NCBI GenBank assembly: GCA_937930275.1
Contig: CALGLM010000401.1
Span: 1 to 20,102, forward strand
Reading direction: 5' to 3'
From: an uncultured Ignavibacteria bacterium
GTDB lineage: Bacteria > Bacteroidota > Ignavibacteria > Ignavibacteriales > Melioribacteraceae
DNA: 20,102 nucleotides
The notes below the pieces were generated by a model. It was not told where the DNA came from and ran no database searches. It was given only the letters and a program-made list of their open reading frames with translations. The translations under genes and the position numbers were made by a program. How positions within the stretch are numbered: the first letter of the stretch is position 1; each line of letters starts with the position of its first letter. Shown here one piece after another: positions 1 through 9,078 of this stretch.

Positions 1-493
1 TGTTATCACCGGTCTGTCCGCCGGGTGCACAATGCATATCAAGTAATACCGAGATATTTTCTTTTTTACACCAGCCGATTAAGCTATCCAATAATGAATA
101 ACCAATCCCTTTTAATTCGTTTTCATCGTTAACAAAAAGTGAGTAATGAAAAGGGACGCGAACAGAATTAAAACCGAGTTTAGCTATTAGTTTAATATCC
201 TCTTCGGTTATATAAGTTTTATAATATAAATCCCAAAACTTTTTAGCTTCGGACTTACCTAACAAAATATTAAAAAAATTGTAAATTCTTGTGGGGGAGT
301 TAATTTCCTTAAATTTTATAAAATAACCTTCCGGTACTAACCAGTTTCCCAAATTTATACCTTTCAAAAGAATCGGTTTTCCGTTCAAATCTATAATTTC
401 GGTTCCTTTGGAAGTATAAAAAATATCGGATTGACAATAAACATAAGTTAAAGGTAATAGTAAAAACGATATCGAGATTAAAAATATTTTCAT
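1..493 (-). CDS. Secreted glycoside hydrolase family 5 (cellulase-like), 3' end truncated
   Basis: The minus-strand frame starting at ATG 493-491 stays open for 164 codons and runs off the left edge, so only the N-terminal part is present. It opens with a hydrophobic signal peptide (about residues 1-21, MKIFLISISFLLLPLTYVYC) without a proper lipobox. The mature part shows successive GH5 landmarks: GTEIIDLNGKPILLKGINLGNW, then WLVPEGY, then LGFNSVRVPFHYS (the Arg-containing strand of the barrel), then ISVLLDMHCAPGGQTGDN (beta-strand 3 with the conserved His). The NE acid/base and the nucleophile lie outside the window. GH5 enzymes with this LGNW/DMH.APGGQ pattern are mostly endo- or exo-beta-glucanases, so a beta-1,4- or beta-1,3-glucan substrate is likely but not proven. 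It is the last visible gene of the minus-strand operon, 12 bp after the GH-A lipoprotein. No clear Shine-Dalgarno sequence precedes it. Confidence 0.88.
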   Translation of the reverse strand, partial: MKIFLISISFLLLPLTYVYCQSDIFYTSKGTEIIDLNGKPILLKGINLGNWLVPEGYFIKFKEINSPTRIYNFFNILLGKSEAKKFWDLYYKTYITEEDIKLIAKLGFNSVRVPFHYSLFVNDENELKGIGYSLLDSLIGWCKKENISVLLDMHCAPGGQTGDN

Positions 494-505
494 AATAAAC
501 CAAAA

Positions 506-1852
506 TTATTTAAATAAAGTTTTTAACGTATAAAATGCTTTTCTGGGTGTCCACTCGTCAAGTCCGTCATTATCGGAATCCGGAGATAATGCAATTAAAC
601 CCCAATATTCTTCATTACTAAAGCCATCCGGATGAGTATTAGATTGATAACCTCCGTAGTTTTCATGACTCCATGGGTCTGTATCTTTCCACCACTCGTC
701 GGTAAATTCAAATACGGTTCCGCCAATACACATATCGCCGGCTGTAACAATTTGAATCCAGTTATTCATTATAAACTCTGCCTGTGTATCTTGGTATTCG
801 GTCAAAGTTCTATTATCCAAAGCATCAACTCCCCATTCAGTAAGTACCACAGGTTTTTTTGTTTTATTTTTATATTCCACTAAGTTTGGACCCAAATCCC
901 ACTGATAAATATTAGAAGCCCATAAATCAATATAAGTTAAATAGCTATCGTCTGCAGACATAGAACGGCTTCCAATATTGCTAAATGCTCCGTTATTAAT
1001 AGCTACCGGATGATAATATTCTCCTTCAATTTTATAAGCAGCAATTGCTAATTCTTGGCATAAAGTATACCAGTAGGGATTATTTCCGTTTTGATAATTT
1101 TGTTCGTTTCCTAAATTCCACATTAACACCGCTTTGTAATCTTTATATTCAATAACAAAATTTTGAAAATCTTCAATAATTTGTTTTCTTACAAGTGTAT
1201 CACTTAATTTTAGTTTGTAATCAACCCAATAACCAAGTATGACAGAGATATTATTTTCTTGTGCTTTTGCCAAAAAATATTTATCCACACCAGAGTAAGT
1301 TCTAACAGTATTAACGTTAAGTTCTTTTAGGTATGTTATGCATCTATCAAGCAATTTTGTTGTTATAGGTAAATTTCCTATTGGAGTTGGTGAAAATGCA
1401 ACTCCTTTTACATAAAATTTTGTATAAGCGCCGTCACCGTCAAAATCTGTTTCCAATTGCTTACCGTTTAATCGTACATGTAATTTAGATTTTGGCTTGC
1501 TTGTCGGTACATCGTAGGTCAATTTACTAAGATTAGCATTAACATTCGATATACCGCTAACTGCAGTCGGCACATCTACCTCGGTAGTTTTATATCCAAC
1601 TCTACTTATACGTAATCTATGTCTATCAACTGGAACATTTTCAATCCTAAAATAACCGTTGTCATTAGTCCAAACGGGATTCATTTCGGGGCGCGTAGCT
1701 AAAAATACGGCAGCTTTTCCCAAAGGGTTATTGTTTTCGTCCATAATTTTTCCGGAAATAACATTTGGATATTCATATTCCGGTGTATCATCAGATTTAC
1801 AACCGACAAAAATTAATAAAGCAATAAAAAGTAAAGAAATTGAAAGTTTCAT
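506..1852 (-). CDS. Lipoprotein with carboxypeptidase-like regulatory domain and clan GH-A glycosidase barrel
   Basis: The 448-aa protein has a lipoprotein signal peptide ending in FVGC (Cys18). It is probably anchored in the outer membrane, and the acidic residues right after the Cys (KSDD) would suit surface export in Bacteroidetes-type cells. Residues about 31-95 form a carboxypeptidase regulatory-like beta-sandwich (ISGKIMDENNNPLGKAAV ... GYFRIENVP ... RVGYKTTEV). Residues about 146-448 are a TIM-barrel glycosidase: VKGVAFSPTPIG, LKELNVNTVRTY, ISVILGYWVD, MWNLGNEQN (putative acid/base Glu250), VLTEWGVDA (putative nucleophile Glu339) and FEFTDEWWK. The two Glu positions fit the retaining clan GH-A architecture. 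I cannot assign the family: the barrel resembles GH2 C-terminal, GH17 and GH72 types, the latter two acting on beta-1,3-glucans. Substrate is therefore inferred only from neighbours (GH3, GH5). It follows GH3 after 56 bp containing a hairpin, so its expression may be lower than that of the upstream genes. Confidence 0.85.
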   Translation of the reverse strand: MKLSISLLFIALLIFVGCKSDDTPEYEYPNVISGKIMDENNNPLGKAAVFLATRPEMNPVWTNDNGYFRIENVPVDRHRLRISRVGYKTTEVDVPTAVSGISNVNANLSKLTYDVPTSKPKSKLHVRLNGKQLETDFDGDGAYTKFYVKGVAFSPTPIGNLPITTKLLDRCITYLKELNVNTVRTYSGVDKYFLAKAQENNISVILGYWVDYKLKLSDTLVRKQIIEDFQNFVIEYKDYKAVLMWNLGNEQNYQNGNNPYWYTLCQELAIAAYKIEGEYYHPVAINNGAFSNIGSRSMSADDSYLTYIDLWASNIYQWDLGPNLVEYKNKTKKPVVLTEWGVDALDNRTLTEYQDTQAEFIMNNWIQIVTAGDMCIGGTVFEFTDEWWKDTDPWSHENYGGYQSNTHPDGFSNEEYWGLIALSPDSDNDGLDEWTPRKAFYTLKTLFK

Positions 1853-1880
1853 ATCATTATATATTTGTTTTAAAATGAAA

Positions 1881-1904
1881 ATCGGATAGGCTAACCTATC
1901 CGAT
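1881..1904 (-). terminator. Perfect 10-bp stem, 4-nt loop hairpin between GH3 and lipoprotein genes
   Basis: ATCGGATAGG, a 4-nt loop, and CCTATCCGAT form a perfect inverted repeat starting 4 nt after the GH3 stop codon. On the minus strand it is followed by TTTCATTTTA, a broken T-run, so it could be a weak intrinsic terminator or an mRNA-stabilising 3' end that partly insulates the downstream lipoprotein and GH5 genes. Both flanking genes read the same way, so it is not a bidirectional terminator between convergent genes. Confidence 0.55.
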
Positions 1905-1908
1905 AAAT

Positions 1909-3714
1909 TTATTTTTTATAATTTAAGCCAAAACCAAACTTAAATAACGGATCGTAATTAGTATCACCGATATTTATTGGTAGTTGTTCCATATTGCGTG
2001 GCCAGCTAATAGGCAATTTACCTTTGAAGTTATAATCACCAAAAAGTACATCAGTCACGCCTTTTCCTTCAGTTCCCGGTAACCAAGCAGCAACAAATGC
2101 ATTTGCATTTTGTAAAACATCATTAATTATTAGGGGTCTTCCTGAGTAGAGAACAACAACATAAGGAATTTTAGCTTTTTTAACATTTTCGATTGCTGCT
2201 AAATCTTCGGGACTTAAAACTAAATTAGTAGTATCACCGAACATTTCGGCATAAGGTTTTTCTGCTACAACAATAATTGCAAATTGAGCACCGTCAACAT
2301 TAGTACCGTCAATTGAATAAGTTACTTTAGTATTTTTTGAAACTGTTTGTTTTACCGCATTTAAAAAAGTAGTTCCGCCTGAAAGTACATTCCCTTCGGC
2401 ACCTTGCCATGCTATTGTCCAACCTCCGCACTGACGTCCTAAATTATCTGCACCTGTTCCGCTTACATGAATATGCTGTAAATTTTTCTTTAACGGTAAA
2501 ATACCGTCATTTTTTAATAAAACCAATGATTCGCGAACGCATTGACGTGCAACGTCTCTATGTTTTTGTGAACCGACTAATTTTGTTAACTTTTTATCGG
2601 TATATGGACGTTCAAATAACTTCATCATAAATTTTATTCTTAAAATTCTTGTAACTGCATCATCAATTCTTTCAACGGATATTTTCCCTTCATTTACAAG
2701 TTCTTTTAAATAAGTAATAAATTGGATGTAATTATTTTGTTTATCAGGTCCGTTAGGTATCATAACCATATCCAAACCGGCATTGATTGATTTTTCAACA
2801 TCTGCTTTATAATCGCTACCTAATTGATCTATTGCAGCCCAGTCTGATACTACGAAACCTTTAAAGTTTAATTCTTTTTTTAATACATCAGTTATTAAAT
2901 ATTTGTTACCGTGCATTTTTTCGCCGTTCCAGCTGCTATAAGAAACCATTACAGAACCAACATCAGATTTTATTGTTTCGATATAACCTTGTAAGTGAAT
3001 TTTACGTAAAGTAGCAAAATCAATCTCAGTATTTCCTTGGTCTTTTCCGTTTGTTGTTCCGCCATCACCTGCGTAATGTTTTGAACATGCCAAAATAGAA
3101 GTAGGGGATGATAAATTACCTTGTAAACCTTCAACAGTAGCTTTTCCTAATTTTGAAACCAAAGCCGGATCTTCACCGAAACTTTCGTATGTCCTGCCCC
3201 ATCTTTCATCTCTTGCAACAGCAACGCAAGGCGCAAAAGTCCAATCAATACCTGTTGCAGCTATTTCGGTTGCAATAATTTGTGATGCTTTTTTTATAAG
3301 TGTAGGATTATCAGTTGCACCTAAACCAATATTGTGCGGGAAAACTACAGCTCCGTCAACATTGTTATGACCGTGTACACCGTCAACTCCGTAAATCATC
3401 GGAATTTTTAATCTTGTTTTTAAAGCGTACGATTGAAACATATCATAATTATCTGCCCACCCTTTTGCCGTAATATCTTTTGGATCAGAACCGCCGCCGC
3501 TTAAAACAGATCCTATAAAGTATTTTGTAATATCGTTAGGATCTGTAACGGCAAGCATATCAACTTGTGTCATTTGACCGATTTTTTCATCTAAAGTCAT
3601 TTTAGAAAGTAAATCTTTTACTTTCTTTTCAATCTTTTGGTCTCTACCCAATTTTTGGGCACTAAGAAAGTTTACTAATGTGAAGCAAAACAGTAACACT
3701 AAAATTTTTTTCAT
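1909..3714 (-). CDS. Secreted glycoside hydrolase family 3 beta-glucosidase / beta-glucan exohydrolase
   Basis: The 601-aa protein has a signal peptide (about 1-19, ending LSA) and the full two-domain GH3 layout without the extra C-terminal FN3 module. Residues about 30-365 are the barrel: [53 protein letters not shown], and [10 protein letters not shown] with the nucleophile Asp291. Residues about 390-600 are the alpha/beta sandwich: [27 protein letters not shown] and [12 protein letters not shown]. The YAE stretch (Glu490) aligns with the acid/base region of barley ExoI-type exohydrolases. The length and motifs match the bacterial ExoP/ExoI branch, which releases glucose from beta-1,3-, beta-1,4- and mixed-linked glucans. 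The start is supported by an AGGAC ribosome site. It lies 12 bp after the ROK kinase gene. It is probably periplasmic or extracellular, feeding glucose to the MFS carrier. Confidence 0.93.
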   Translation of the reverse strand: MKKILVLLFCFTLVNFLSAQKLGRDQKIEKKVKDLLSKMTLDEKIGQMTQVDMLAVTDPNDITKYFIGSVLSGGGSDPKDITAKGWADNYDMFQSYALKTRLKIPMIYGVDGVHGHNNVDGAVVFPHNIGLGATDNPTLIKKASQIIATEIAATGIDWTFAPCVAVARDERWGRTYESFGEDPALVSKLGKATVEGLQGNLSSPTSILACSKHYAGDGGTTNGKDQGNTEIDFATLRKIHLQGYIETIKSDVGSVMVSYSSWNGEKMHGNKYLITDVLKKELNFKGFVVSDWAAIDQLGSDYKADVEKSINAGLDMVMIPNGPDKQNNYIQFITYLKELVNEGKISVERIDDAVTRILRIKFMMKLFERPYTDKKLTKLVGSQKHRDVARQCVRESLVLLKNDGILPLKKNLQHIHVSGTGADNLGRQCGGWTIAWQGAEGNVLSGGTTFLNAVKQTVSKNTKVTYSIDGTNVDGAQFAIIVVAEKPYAEMFGDTTNLVLSPEDLAAIENVKKAKIPYVVVLYSGRPLIINDVLQNANAFVAAWLPGTEGKGVTDVLFGDYNFKGKLPISWPRNMEQLPINIGDTNYDPLFKFGFGLNYKK

Positions 3715-3726
3715 ATTCTGTCCTAT

Positions 3727-4689
3727 TTATTTATTGATTTCGTTCCAAATTAATGCGGCAGCACCTAAAACTGCTATGTTTTTATCACTTAATCCGCTTG
3801 GTAAAATTTTTACCTTATTCTTAAAGATATTAAGCAAGTTTTCTTCAAAATATTTTTTTAACGGCAAGAAAAGGAAATCACCCGATTTTGCAACACCCCC
3901 GAATATAATAATTGCTTCCGGAGAAGTATAAGCCACTGAATCAGCTAATACTCTTCCTAAAATTTTAGCAGATTCTTCAAATGTTTCTTTAGCTACCGAA
4001 TCATTTTTTAAGGCTTCTTCAAAAATAATTTTTGGGGACAAGTCTTCAAAAGTATATTTTGTTAAATTACTTTTTTTATTAAAATTGACTAATAGTTCAA
4101 AGGCAGTGCGCTTAAATCCGCTTGCGGAAAGATAAGTTTCCAAGCATCCTTTTTTACCGCAACCGCATAATCTACCATCCGGAATTGCAGTAGTGTGACC
4201 TATTTCACCGGCAAAACCGTCATTTCCGTAAACCATTTTTCCGTCAACTACAATTCCGCTTCCTACACCGGTTCCTAAAGTAATCACAATAAAGTTTTTC
4301 ATTCCTTTTGCTGCTCCAAAAAGCATTTCGCCAATTGCGGCAGCATTTGCATCGTTTGTAATTGCTATAGGTAAATTAAAATGGGATTTCATAATCTCAA
4401 CAACATTAACAAACCCCCAATTTAAATTTGGGGGTTGTTCGACTGTTCCTTTGTAGTAATTTGCGTTTGGAGCACCTATGCCGATTCCGGCTAATGAGTA
4501 ATAATTTGCTAAGGGGGTAAATTTTATTTTAATTTCATTAATCAGTCTTTCAAAAAACTGCGGATATTCTTGATCTGCAAATGTTGGAATAGAATATTCA
4601 CTTATTAAGTTTCCATCAATATCAACAAAACCAAAAACCGTATTTGTACCGCCGATATCAATTCCGACAGACAGTTTATTTTTATCCAT
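3727..4689 (-). CDS. ROK-family sugar kinase, probable glucokinase
   Basis: The 320-aa cytoplasmic kinase carries all ROK hallmarks. The phosphate-binding loop is GIDIGGTNTVFGFVD (residues 9-23). The catalytic base is Asp113 in ITNDANAAAIGE, followed by ITLGTGVGSGIVVDG (136-150). GEIGHTT (His165) plus CGCGKKGCLE (Cys175, Cys177, Cys182, Glu184) form the zinc-binding ROK signature. There is no N-terminal helix-turn-helix, so it is an enzyme rather than an NagC/XylR-type repressor. It would phosphorylate glucose (or a close hexose) imported by the adjacent transporter. The gene lies 11 bp after the transporter stop, and its ribosome site overlaps that stop codon, which suggests translational coupling. 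Exact hexose specificity cannot be read from sequence alone; glucose is favoured by the GEIGHT motif and by the GH3 neighbour. Confidence 0.92.
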   Translation of the reverse strand: MDKNKLSVGIDIGGTNTVFGFVDIDGNLISEYSIPTFADQEYPQFFERLINEIKIKFTPLANYYSLAGIGIGAPNANYYKGTVEQPPNLNWGFVNVVEIMKSHFNLPIAITNDANAAAIGEMLFGAAKGMKNFIVITLGTGVGSGIVVDGKMVYGNDGFAGEIGHTTAIPDGRLCGCGKKGCLETYLSASGFKRTAFELLVNFNKKSNLTKYTFEDLSPKIIFEEALKNDSVAKETFEESAKILGRVLADSVAYTSPEAIIIFGGVAKSGDFLFLPLKKYFEENLLNIFKNKVKILPSGLSDKNIAVLGAAALIWNEINK

Positions 4690-4697
4690 TCAACATT

Positions 4698-4702
4698 CTC
4701 CT
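4698..4702 (-). promoter_or_regulatory. Ribosome binding site of the ROK kinase overlapping the transporter stop codon
   Basis: AGGAG lies 8 nt before the kinase ATG and shares its first two bases with the TAG stop of the MFS gene (TAGGAG). The arrangement fixes the kinase start and implies coupled translation. Confidence 0.75.
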
Positions 4703-6014
4703 AATCGATAACCGGCTTATGACCTTTAAATCCGTAATATGCAATAAATAAATAACAAGCAACAGGAATAATAAATGCGTGATGTAATCCTGTTACGTAA
4801 TCTGCTAAAGCACCTTGTAATATTGGTATTATTGCACCGCCTACAATACCGGTAATAATAATACCTGAAGCTTGTGAAGTATGCTTTCCTAAACCGGCAA
4901 CGCCTAAACTAAATATAGTAGGGAACATAATTGAATTAAATAACCCTATTGCAAGAATAGACCACATTGCAACTTGTCCGCTTGTTAGCATCGTAACAAT
5001 TAATAAGAAAACGGCAACAAAAGCATTAAAACCTAACATAATTCCGGGTTTTACAACGCGTTGAATTGCACTTCCTAAAAATCTGCCAACCATTGCGCCG
5101 CCCCAATAAAACGAAACAAGTTTACCAGCATCGGCTTCTTTTAAACCGGCAATTTCTTTTAAACCTAAATAATTAACTAAAAAACTGCCTATTGCTACTT
5201 CACCGCCAACATAAACAAAAATAGCTATTGCACCTAAAATTACATGTCTATATTTCCAAGCAGAATTGTGTAAATGGTCTAAGTTGTTTTCATCAACTAT
5301 ATCGGCATTTGTTTCTCCGTTTCTAAAATCTGGTAATTTTATATAAGCAAATATACCGGCAATTACAAATAATGCAGCGGCTAAGCCTAAATAAGGAACT
5401 TGAACTGCTGCAGCTTCCGCCATTTTATAAGATTCCAACTCCATTGTGTTTAATTTACTCAATTCTTCGGCACTTTTAACAGCAACCGATAAAATTAATA
5501 AAGAACCAAAATAAGGAGCTATTGTTGTACCTAAAGAATTAAAAGCTTGAGTTAAATTTAATCTGCTGGAAGCCGTTTCAGGTTTACCTAAAATAGTAAC
5601 ATAAGGATTTGCAGCTACTTGTAAAAGTGTGATACCCGAAGCCATTACAAAAAGAGCAAATAAGAAAAAAGGATAAGAACGAAATGCTGCAGAAGGATAA
5701 AAGAATAAACAACCTATGCCTGCAATAACAAGTCCGGTTACAATACCGTTTTTATATCCAAATCGCTTTACCAACCATCCCGAAGGCATAGAACAAATAA
5801 AATATGCCGTAAAAAATACAAATTGAATTAACATAGATTCGGTATAATTCAATTCAAAAACATTTTTTAAATGCGGTATTAATATATCATTTAAGCATGT
5901 TAAAAAACCCCACATAAAAAATAATGAAGTTAAAGCTGTTAGCGGAAAAGTATAATTTACTCCTCCGTTTAAGGCACTTGATTGAGTATTCTTTGTACCG
6001 GTCGAAAAATCCAT
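4701..6014 (-). CDS. FucP/GluP-type MFS sugar:proton symporter (FHS family)
   Basis: The 437-aa integral membrane protein has about 12 hydrophobic segments. The first helix carries the family signature [19 protein letters not shown] (residues 32-50), in which Asp43 corresponds to the proton-coupling Asp46 of E. coli FucP. It is followed by [22 protein letters not shown], the MFS loop 2-3 motif. [11 protein letters not shown] and [21 protein letters not shown] are also typical of the glucose/galactose transporter branch (GluP). A soluble central loop lies at about residues 232-252. It would import glucose or another monosaccharide released by the GH enzymes across the inner membrane. It is the first gene of the minus-strand operon. 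The start is supported by AGGAG at 6021-6025, 6 nt upstream. Fucose or galactose as substrate cannot be excluded, but the ROK kinase and GH3 next door favour glucose. Confidence 0.93.
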   Translation of the reverse strand: MDFSTGTKNTQSSALNGGVNYTFPLTALTSLFFMWGFLTCLNDILIPHLKNVFELNYTESMLIQFVFFTAYFICSMPSGWLVKRFGYKNGIVTGLVIAGIGCLFFYPSAAFRSYPFFLFALFVMASGITLLQVAANPYVTILGKPETASSRLNLTQAFNSLGTTIAPYFGSLLILSVAVKSAEELSKLNTMELESYKMAEAAAVQVPYLGLAAALFVIAGIFAYIKLPDFRNGETNADIVDENNLDHLHNSAWKYRHVILGAIAIFVYVGGEVAIGSFLVNYLGLKEIAGLKEADAGKLVSFYWGGAMVGRFLGSAIQRVVKPGIMLGFNAFVAVFLLIVTMLTSGQVAMWSILAIGLFNSIMFPTIFSLGVAGLGKHTSQASGIIITGIVGGAIIPILQGALADYVTGLHHAFIIPVACYLFIAYYGFKGHKPVID

Positions 6015-6032
6015 AAAGGTCTCCTGATAATC

Positions 6033-6062
6033 ATTGTATAAATTAATTGAATGTCAAACAAA
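6033..6062 (-). promoter_or_regulatory. Candidate promoter for the minus-strand GH operon
   Basis: Reading the minus strand, TTTG (6062-6059) is followed after 18 nt by TATACAAT (6040-6033), which resembles the -33/-7 spacing of Bacteroidetes promoters. A perfect TTGACA (6057-6052) also lies here, but only 13 nt before TACAAT. The predicted leader would be very short. This is a visual match only. Confidence 0.25.
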
Positions 6063-6145
6063 AATTATGCCTATTATTAATATGCGTTATTTTAAGGGTA
6101 TTGCAATATTATTTTTGTAAATGTTATTAATTTGATAAAGCTATC

Positions 6146-6162
6146 CTTATTAAATTAATAAG
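6146..6162. repeat. 17-bp perfect palindrome in the divergent intergenic region
   Basis: CTTATTAA, a single A, and TTAATAAG form a perfect palindrome near the middle of the 261-bp gap between the divergent operons. It could be an operator shared by both directions. Its base composition is mostly A/T, so chance occurrence is possible. The rest of the gap (6015-6275) is AT-rich, and I see no gene or strict -24/-12 element in it on either strand. Confidence 0.35.
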
Positions 6163-6275
6163 TATTTATTTGTTCATTTTTTGCAGTGGTTCTAAAAAAG
6201 TTATTTAAAACTTTTATTTGCAGAAATTGAAAAAAAATCTTTATTTTAATAAAAACCCATTTTTTAATTATTTGT

Positions 6276-7586
6276 ATGAAAAACGATAAAGTATCTTATA
6301 TAATTGCAGGATTTATCGTAATTAGTTTAATTATTTTGTTAAGTTTTATTTTAACAACATCTTTTTCTAATTCCAGTAATCCCGAATTAGTTAAAAAAAT
6401 ATATTATGTTGATAATATATCTCAAGCTCAGTTAAAAGTAATTGAGCGTTTTAACAAAATAAATAAGGGGAAAATTGAGGTCATAGGAATTAACTTACCG
6501 TTTGAGATGTTTAGCACAAATGAACGAAAAGAGTTGCTTGCAAGGTATTTACGCAGCAAAAGTGAGTTGATTGATGTTATTGCGGTTGACCAAATATGGA
6601 CTGCAAGGTTTTCCAAATGGGCATACCCTATGGGGCATGTTTATAGTAAACTGCCCAAAAATAATTTATTAAAAATTGCTGTAAATTCATGCTATTATGA
6701 TTCTACTTTAGTAGCATTACCTTTATATCTTGATATTTCGGTTATGTTTTATAGGGATGATTTATTAAAAAAGATGCCTAATTATACCCAAATTTTAAAA
6801 AAATTGAATGAAGGAATTACTTGGGAAGATTTTTTAATTCTATTTACTCCGTATAGCTCAAAATATCCTGTTTTTACGTTCCAAGGAGCTGATTATGAAG
6901 GTTTGATTTGTTTTTACACAGAATTACTTGAGATGGAAGGAACATCATTTATTAAAAATGATTCGATTAATTTAACTGATTCAAAACACTTTAAAACATT
7001 ATCGTTTATACACGACTTAATTTATAAATATAAGGTTTCGCCTTTAATTGTAACAAAATTAAAAGAAAATTCAAGTTATGATTATTTTATAAAGAATAAC
7101 GGATTGTTTTTAAGAGCATGGCCCGGATTTGAAAGCGAAATTGCAAAGTATGTGAATAAAGATAAAAGTTTGGATATAAAAAAATGTAGAAATCCATATT
7201 TTAATGGGAAACAACCAAAGTCTGTTTTTGGAGGATGGAATTTAATAATTAATAAAAATTCAAAAAAAATAAACGAAGCGGAAAAATTTGTTGAGTTTTT
7301 ACTGAGTGAAGAAGCTCAGAAAATTTTATTTGAAGAGGGGAATGTTATACCCATTAACAATTCTGTTTATAATGACAGAGAATATCTCAAAATTCATCCT
7401 AACTTAAGTTATTACAGTAAGTTAATAGGTACGGGTTTTTTTAGGCCGCACCATAGTAATTATACTCATGTCTCCGATTTACTTTCATACTATTTAAATT
7501 CTGCATTAGAAAATAGATTAACTATTCCGGAAGCTTTTGAGCGAGCAAAATCGAAAATTTCAACAAAAAGTATTTTGATTAAATAA
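6276..7586 (+). CDS. Membrane-anchored family 1 sugar-binding protein, probable sensor component
   Basis: The 436-aa protein begins with a short basic stretch and one hydrophobic helix (about 8-30) without a lipobox or a clear signal peptidase I site, so it may stay tethered in the inner membrane facing the periplasm. The remainder matches the extracellular solute-binding protein family 1 (MalE/CUT1 type): IDVIAVDQIWTARFSKWAYPM (about 99-119), VALPLYLDISVMFYRDDLL (146-164), TWEDFL (182-187), FQGADYEGLICFYTELL (202-218) and FGGWNLIINKNSKKINEAEKF (318-338) with EEAQKIL. The expected ligand is a di- or oligosaccharide. No ABC permease or ATPase gene is adjacent. Instead the stop codon lies 2 nt from a histidine kinase gene, so I infer a ligand-sensing role rather than transport. 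No Shine-Dalgarno sequence precedes the ATG. Confidence 0.85.
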   Translation: MKNDKVSYIIAGFIVISLIILLSFILTTSFSNSSNPELVKKIYYVDNISQAQLKVIERFNKINKGKIEVIGINLPFEMFSTNERKELLARYLRSKSELIDVIAVDQIWTARFSKWAYPMGHVYSKLPKNNLLKIAVNSCYYDSTLVALPLYLDISVMFYRDDLLKKMPNYTQILKKLNEGITWEDFLILFTPYSSKYPVFTFQGADYEGLICFYTELLEMEGTSFIKNDSINLTDSKHFKTLSFIHDLIYKYKVSPLIVTKLKENSSYDYFIKNNGLFLRAWPGFESEIAKYVNKDKSLDIKKCRNPYFNGKQPKSVFGGWNLIINKNSKKINEAEKFVEFLLSEEAQKILFEEGNVIPINNSVYNDREYLKIHPNLSYYSKLIGTGFFRPHHSNYTHVSDLLSYYLNSALENRLTIPEAFERAKSKISTKSILIK

Positions 7587-7588
7587 AT

Positions 7589-9067
7589 ATGCCATATAAA
7601 AATATTATTGAAAAAGTAAAAGAGTACCATTTTGAATTCAAACATCTAACGATGTTATTTATTATCTTGTTCTCTTTTCAAATTGTAATTTCAATTATCA
7701 ATAAATCAGCGATTAAAACTTTTTTAAATAATACACAAGAATGGTATCAAAAAGATAGTGCAGAAAGACTGGCAAATTTAACTACTACTTCTTTAGAATT
7801 ATTGCTTGAAACAATAAATCCGAAAGATAATTTATCGGAAGAAGACATTAATAGAATGATTCAATCATTTAATATCATTTTTAGCCAGCAAATAATGCAG
7901 CATAATGTTGAAGAATTATGTATTATTGTTAATAAAAATGATGAAGTTTATGCTATTGATGACGGCAAAGTATTATTTAATTATTTGTTTTACGATTCTT
8001 TTATTCCTCCTCAAGATAGTATTGAACATAATAACGCAAAAAAACTTTATTTACAAAAGCACTATGAATTAAAAAAGACAGAGCAAATATTAAGTTTTGT
8101 ATCGAACGAAAAGCAATTTCATTTATTTGTTCCTTTTATTATAAGAGGGGAGTACGTTGGAGCTTTGTATTTAAAAAATACTCCGGATTTTACTTTTATA
8201 ACTAACGAAGTTATTGCAAACCTTGATGAAACCTCGGTTATTTATATGGTTATAATTATCTTCGGAATACTTGCGATGTATTTTATATCTTCATATACCG
8301 TAAAAGAACGAGACGAAGCTCAAAAAAAGCTGCTTGACGAACATGAAACCAACTTAAAAAAAGAAATAAACTACGAAAAAGAACTTATGTTTACAAATCG
8401 TATTTATCATACTCATCATAAAGCAGAAAAAGTAATGGGGTTTATTAAAGAAGATTTAAGAATTCTATCTGCTGAAAATATCAATGAAGTGAAATATCGT
8501 GTTTTAAAATACTCAAATTTTATCAGTCGTGTAATTTACGATATGAAATGGTTTGACCCTCCCATTCAGACAATTAGAAGCAATATTTTTAATACAAATT
8601 TAAATGATATTATAAGTTTTATTGTGGATAATATTTTTTATAGAATTACAAAAATTTCAAGTACTTTTGAAATTAAACTAAATTTAGGAAATAATATTCC
8701 TCTTGTTCATGTAAACGAGTTTGTTGTTTGGGAAATAATTGAACCGATTATTCAAAACAGCATTGAACACGGGGGAGACGGACATTTAATTGTGGAAGTT
8801 TCGACCACTTATAACGATGTAACTAAAATAACCAATATTATTATTAAAGATAACGGGAATGGAATTAAACCCGAACTGTTGGAATTTGGGAAAAGAGGGG
8901 TTAAGAAACTATTTGAAGAAAATATATCGACAAAAGTGCCGGATAATAGAAATGTGGGTTACGGTTGTTATATTGCATATACAATTTGCAAACGTTGTGG
9001 CTGGAATATTGATGCGGAAAACGTTACTGCAGGCGGATGCAAATTTATTATTACTATTGAAAATTAA
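7589..9067 (+). CDS. Two-TM sensor histidine kinase
   Basis: The 492-aa protein has TM1 at about 20-38, an extracytoplasmic sensor region at about 39-213 and TM2 at about 216-235, followed by a coiled-coil-like linker (KERDEAQKKLLDEHETNLKKEINYEKEL). The dimerisation/phosphoacceptor helix lies at about 264-322. Its histidines His274, His276 and His277 (IYHTHHKAEKVMGF) are the candidates, but none sits in a canonical HELRTPL box. The ATP-binding domain follows: N box EPIIQNSIEHG (Asn390), G1 box IKDNGNGI (Asp421), a lid with FGKRGVKKLF, and G2 box VGYGCYIAYTICKRCG (456-471). The sensor region is not a recognisable PAS, Cache or 7TMR domain. It could contact the binding protein encoded just upstream, whose stop is 2 nt before this start (translational coupling). 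The partner regulator gene begins 11 nt downstream. Confidence 0.9.
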   Translation: MPYKNIIEKVKEYHFEFKHLTMLFIILFSFQIVISIINKSAIKTFLNNTQEWYQKDSAERLANLTTTSLELLLETINPKDNLSEEDINRMIQSFNIIFSQQIMQHNVEELCIIVNKNDEVYAIDDGKVLFNYLFYDSFIPPQDSIEHNNAKKLYLQKHYELKKTEQILSFVSNEKQFHLFVPFIIRGEYVGALYLKNTPDFTFITNEVIANLDETSVIYMVIIIFGILAMYFISSYTVKERDEAQKKLLDEHETNLKKEINYEKELMFTNRIYHTHHKAEKVMGFIKEDLRILSAENINEVKYRVLKYSNFISRVIYDMKWFDPPIQTIRSNIFNTNLNDIISFIVDNIFYRITKISSTFEIKLNLGNNIPLVHVNEFVVWEIIEPIIQNSIEHGGDGHLIVEVSTTYNDVTKITNIIIKDNGNGIKPELLEFGKRGVKKLFEENISTKVPDNRNVGYGCYIAYTICKRCGWNIDAENVTAGGCKFIITIEN

Positions 9068-9071
9068 GAGG
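9068..9071 (+). promoter_or_regulatory. Ribosome binding site fixing the response regulator start
   Basis: GAGG directly follows the kinase stop codon and lies 7 nt before ATG 9079. This favours 9079 over the in-frame TTG at 9076. Confidence 0.6.
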
Positions 9072-9078
9072 ATTTTTG

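Noticed and set aside
309..503. Minus-strand 64-codon frame upstream of the GH5 region
   Set aside because: It overlaps the N-terminus of the GH5 gene in another frame. The GH5 frame from 493 has a signal peptide and family motifs; this one has none.
6015..6275. Sigma54 promoter for the GH operon
   Set aside because: No GG-N10-GC was found on the minus strand at any GC step in this gap.
6276..7586. Ordinary ABC-importer binding protein
   Set aside because: No permease or ATPase gene is adjacent, and the gene is coupled to a kinase instead, so a transport-only role was not adopted.
9076..9078. TTG start for the response regulator
   Set aside because: ATG 9079 directly follows and has GAGG at the right distance.
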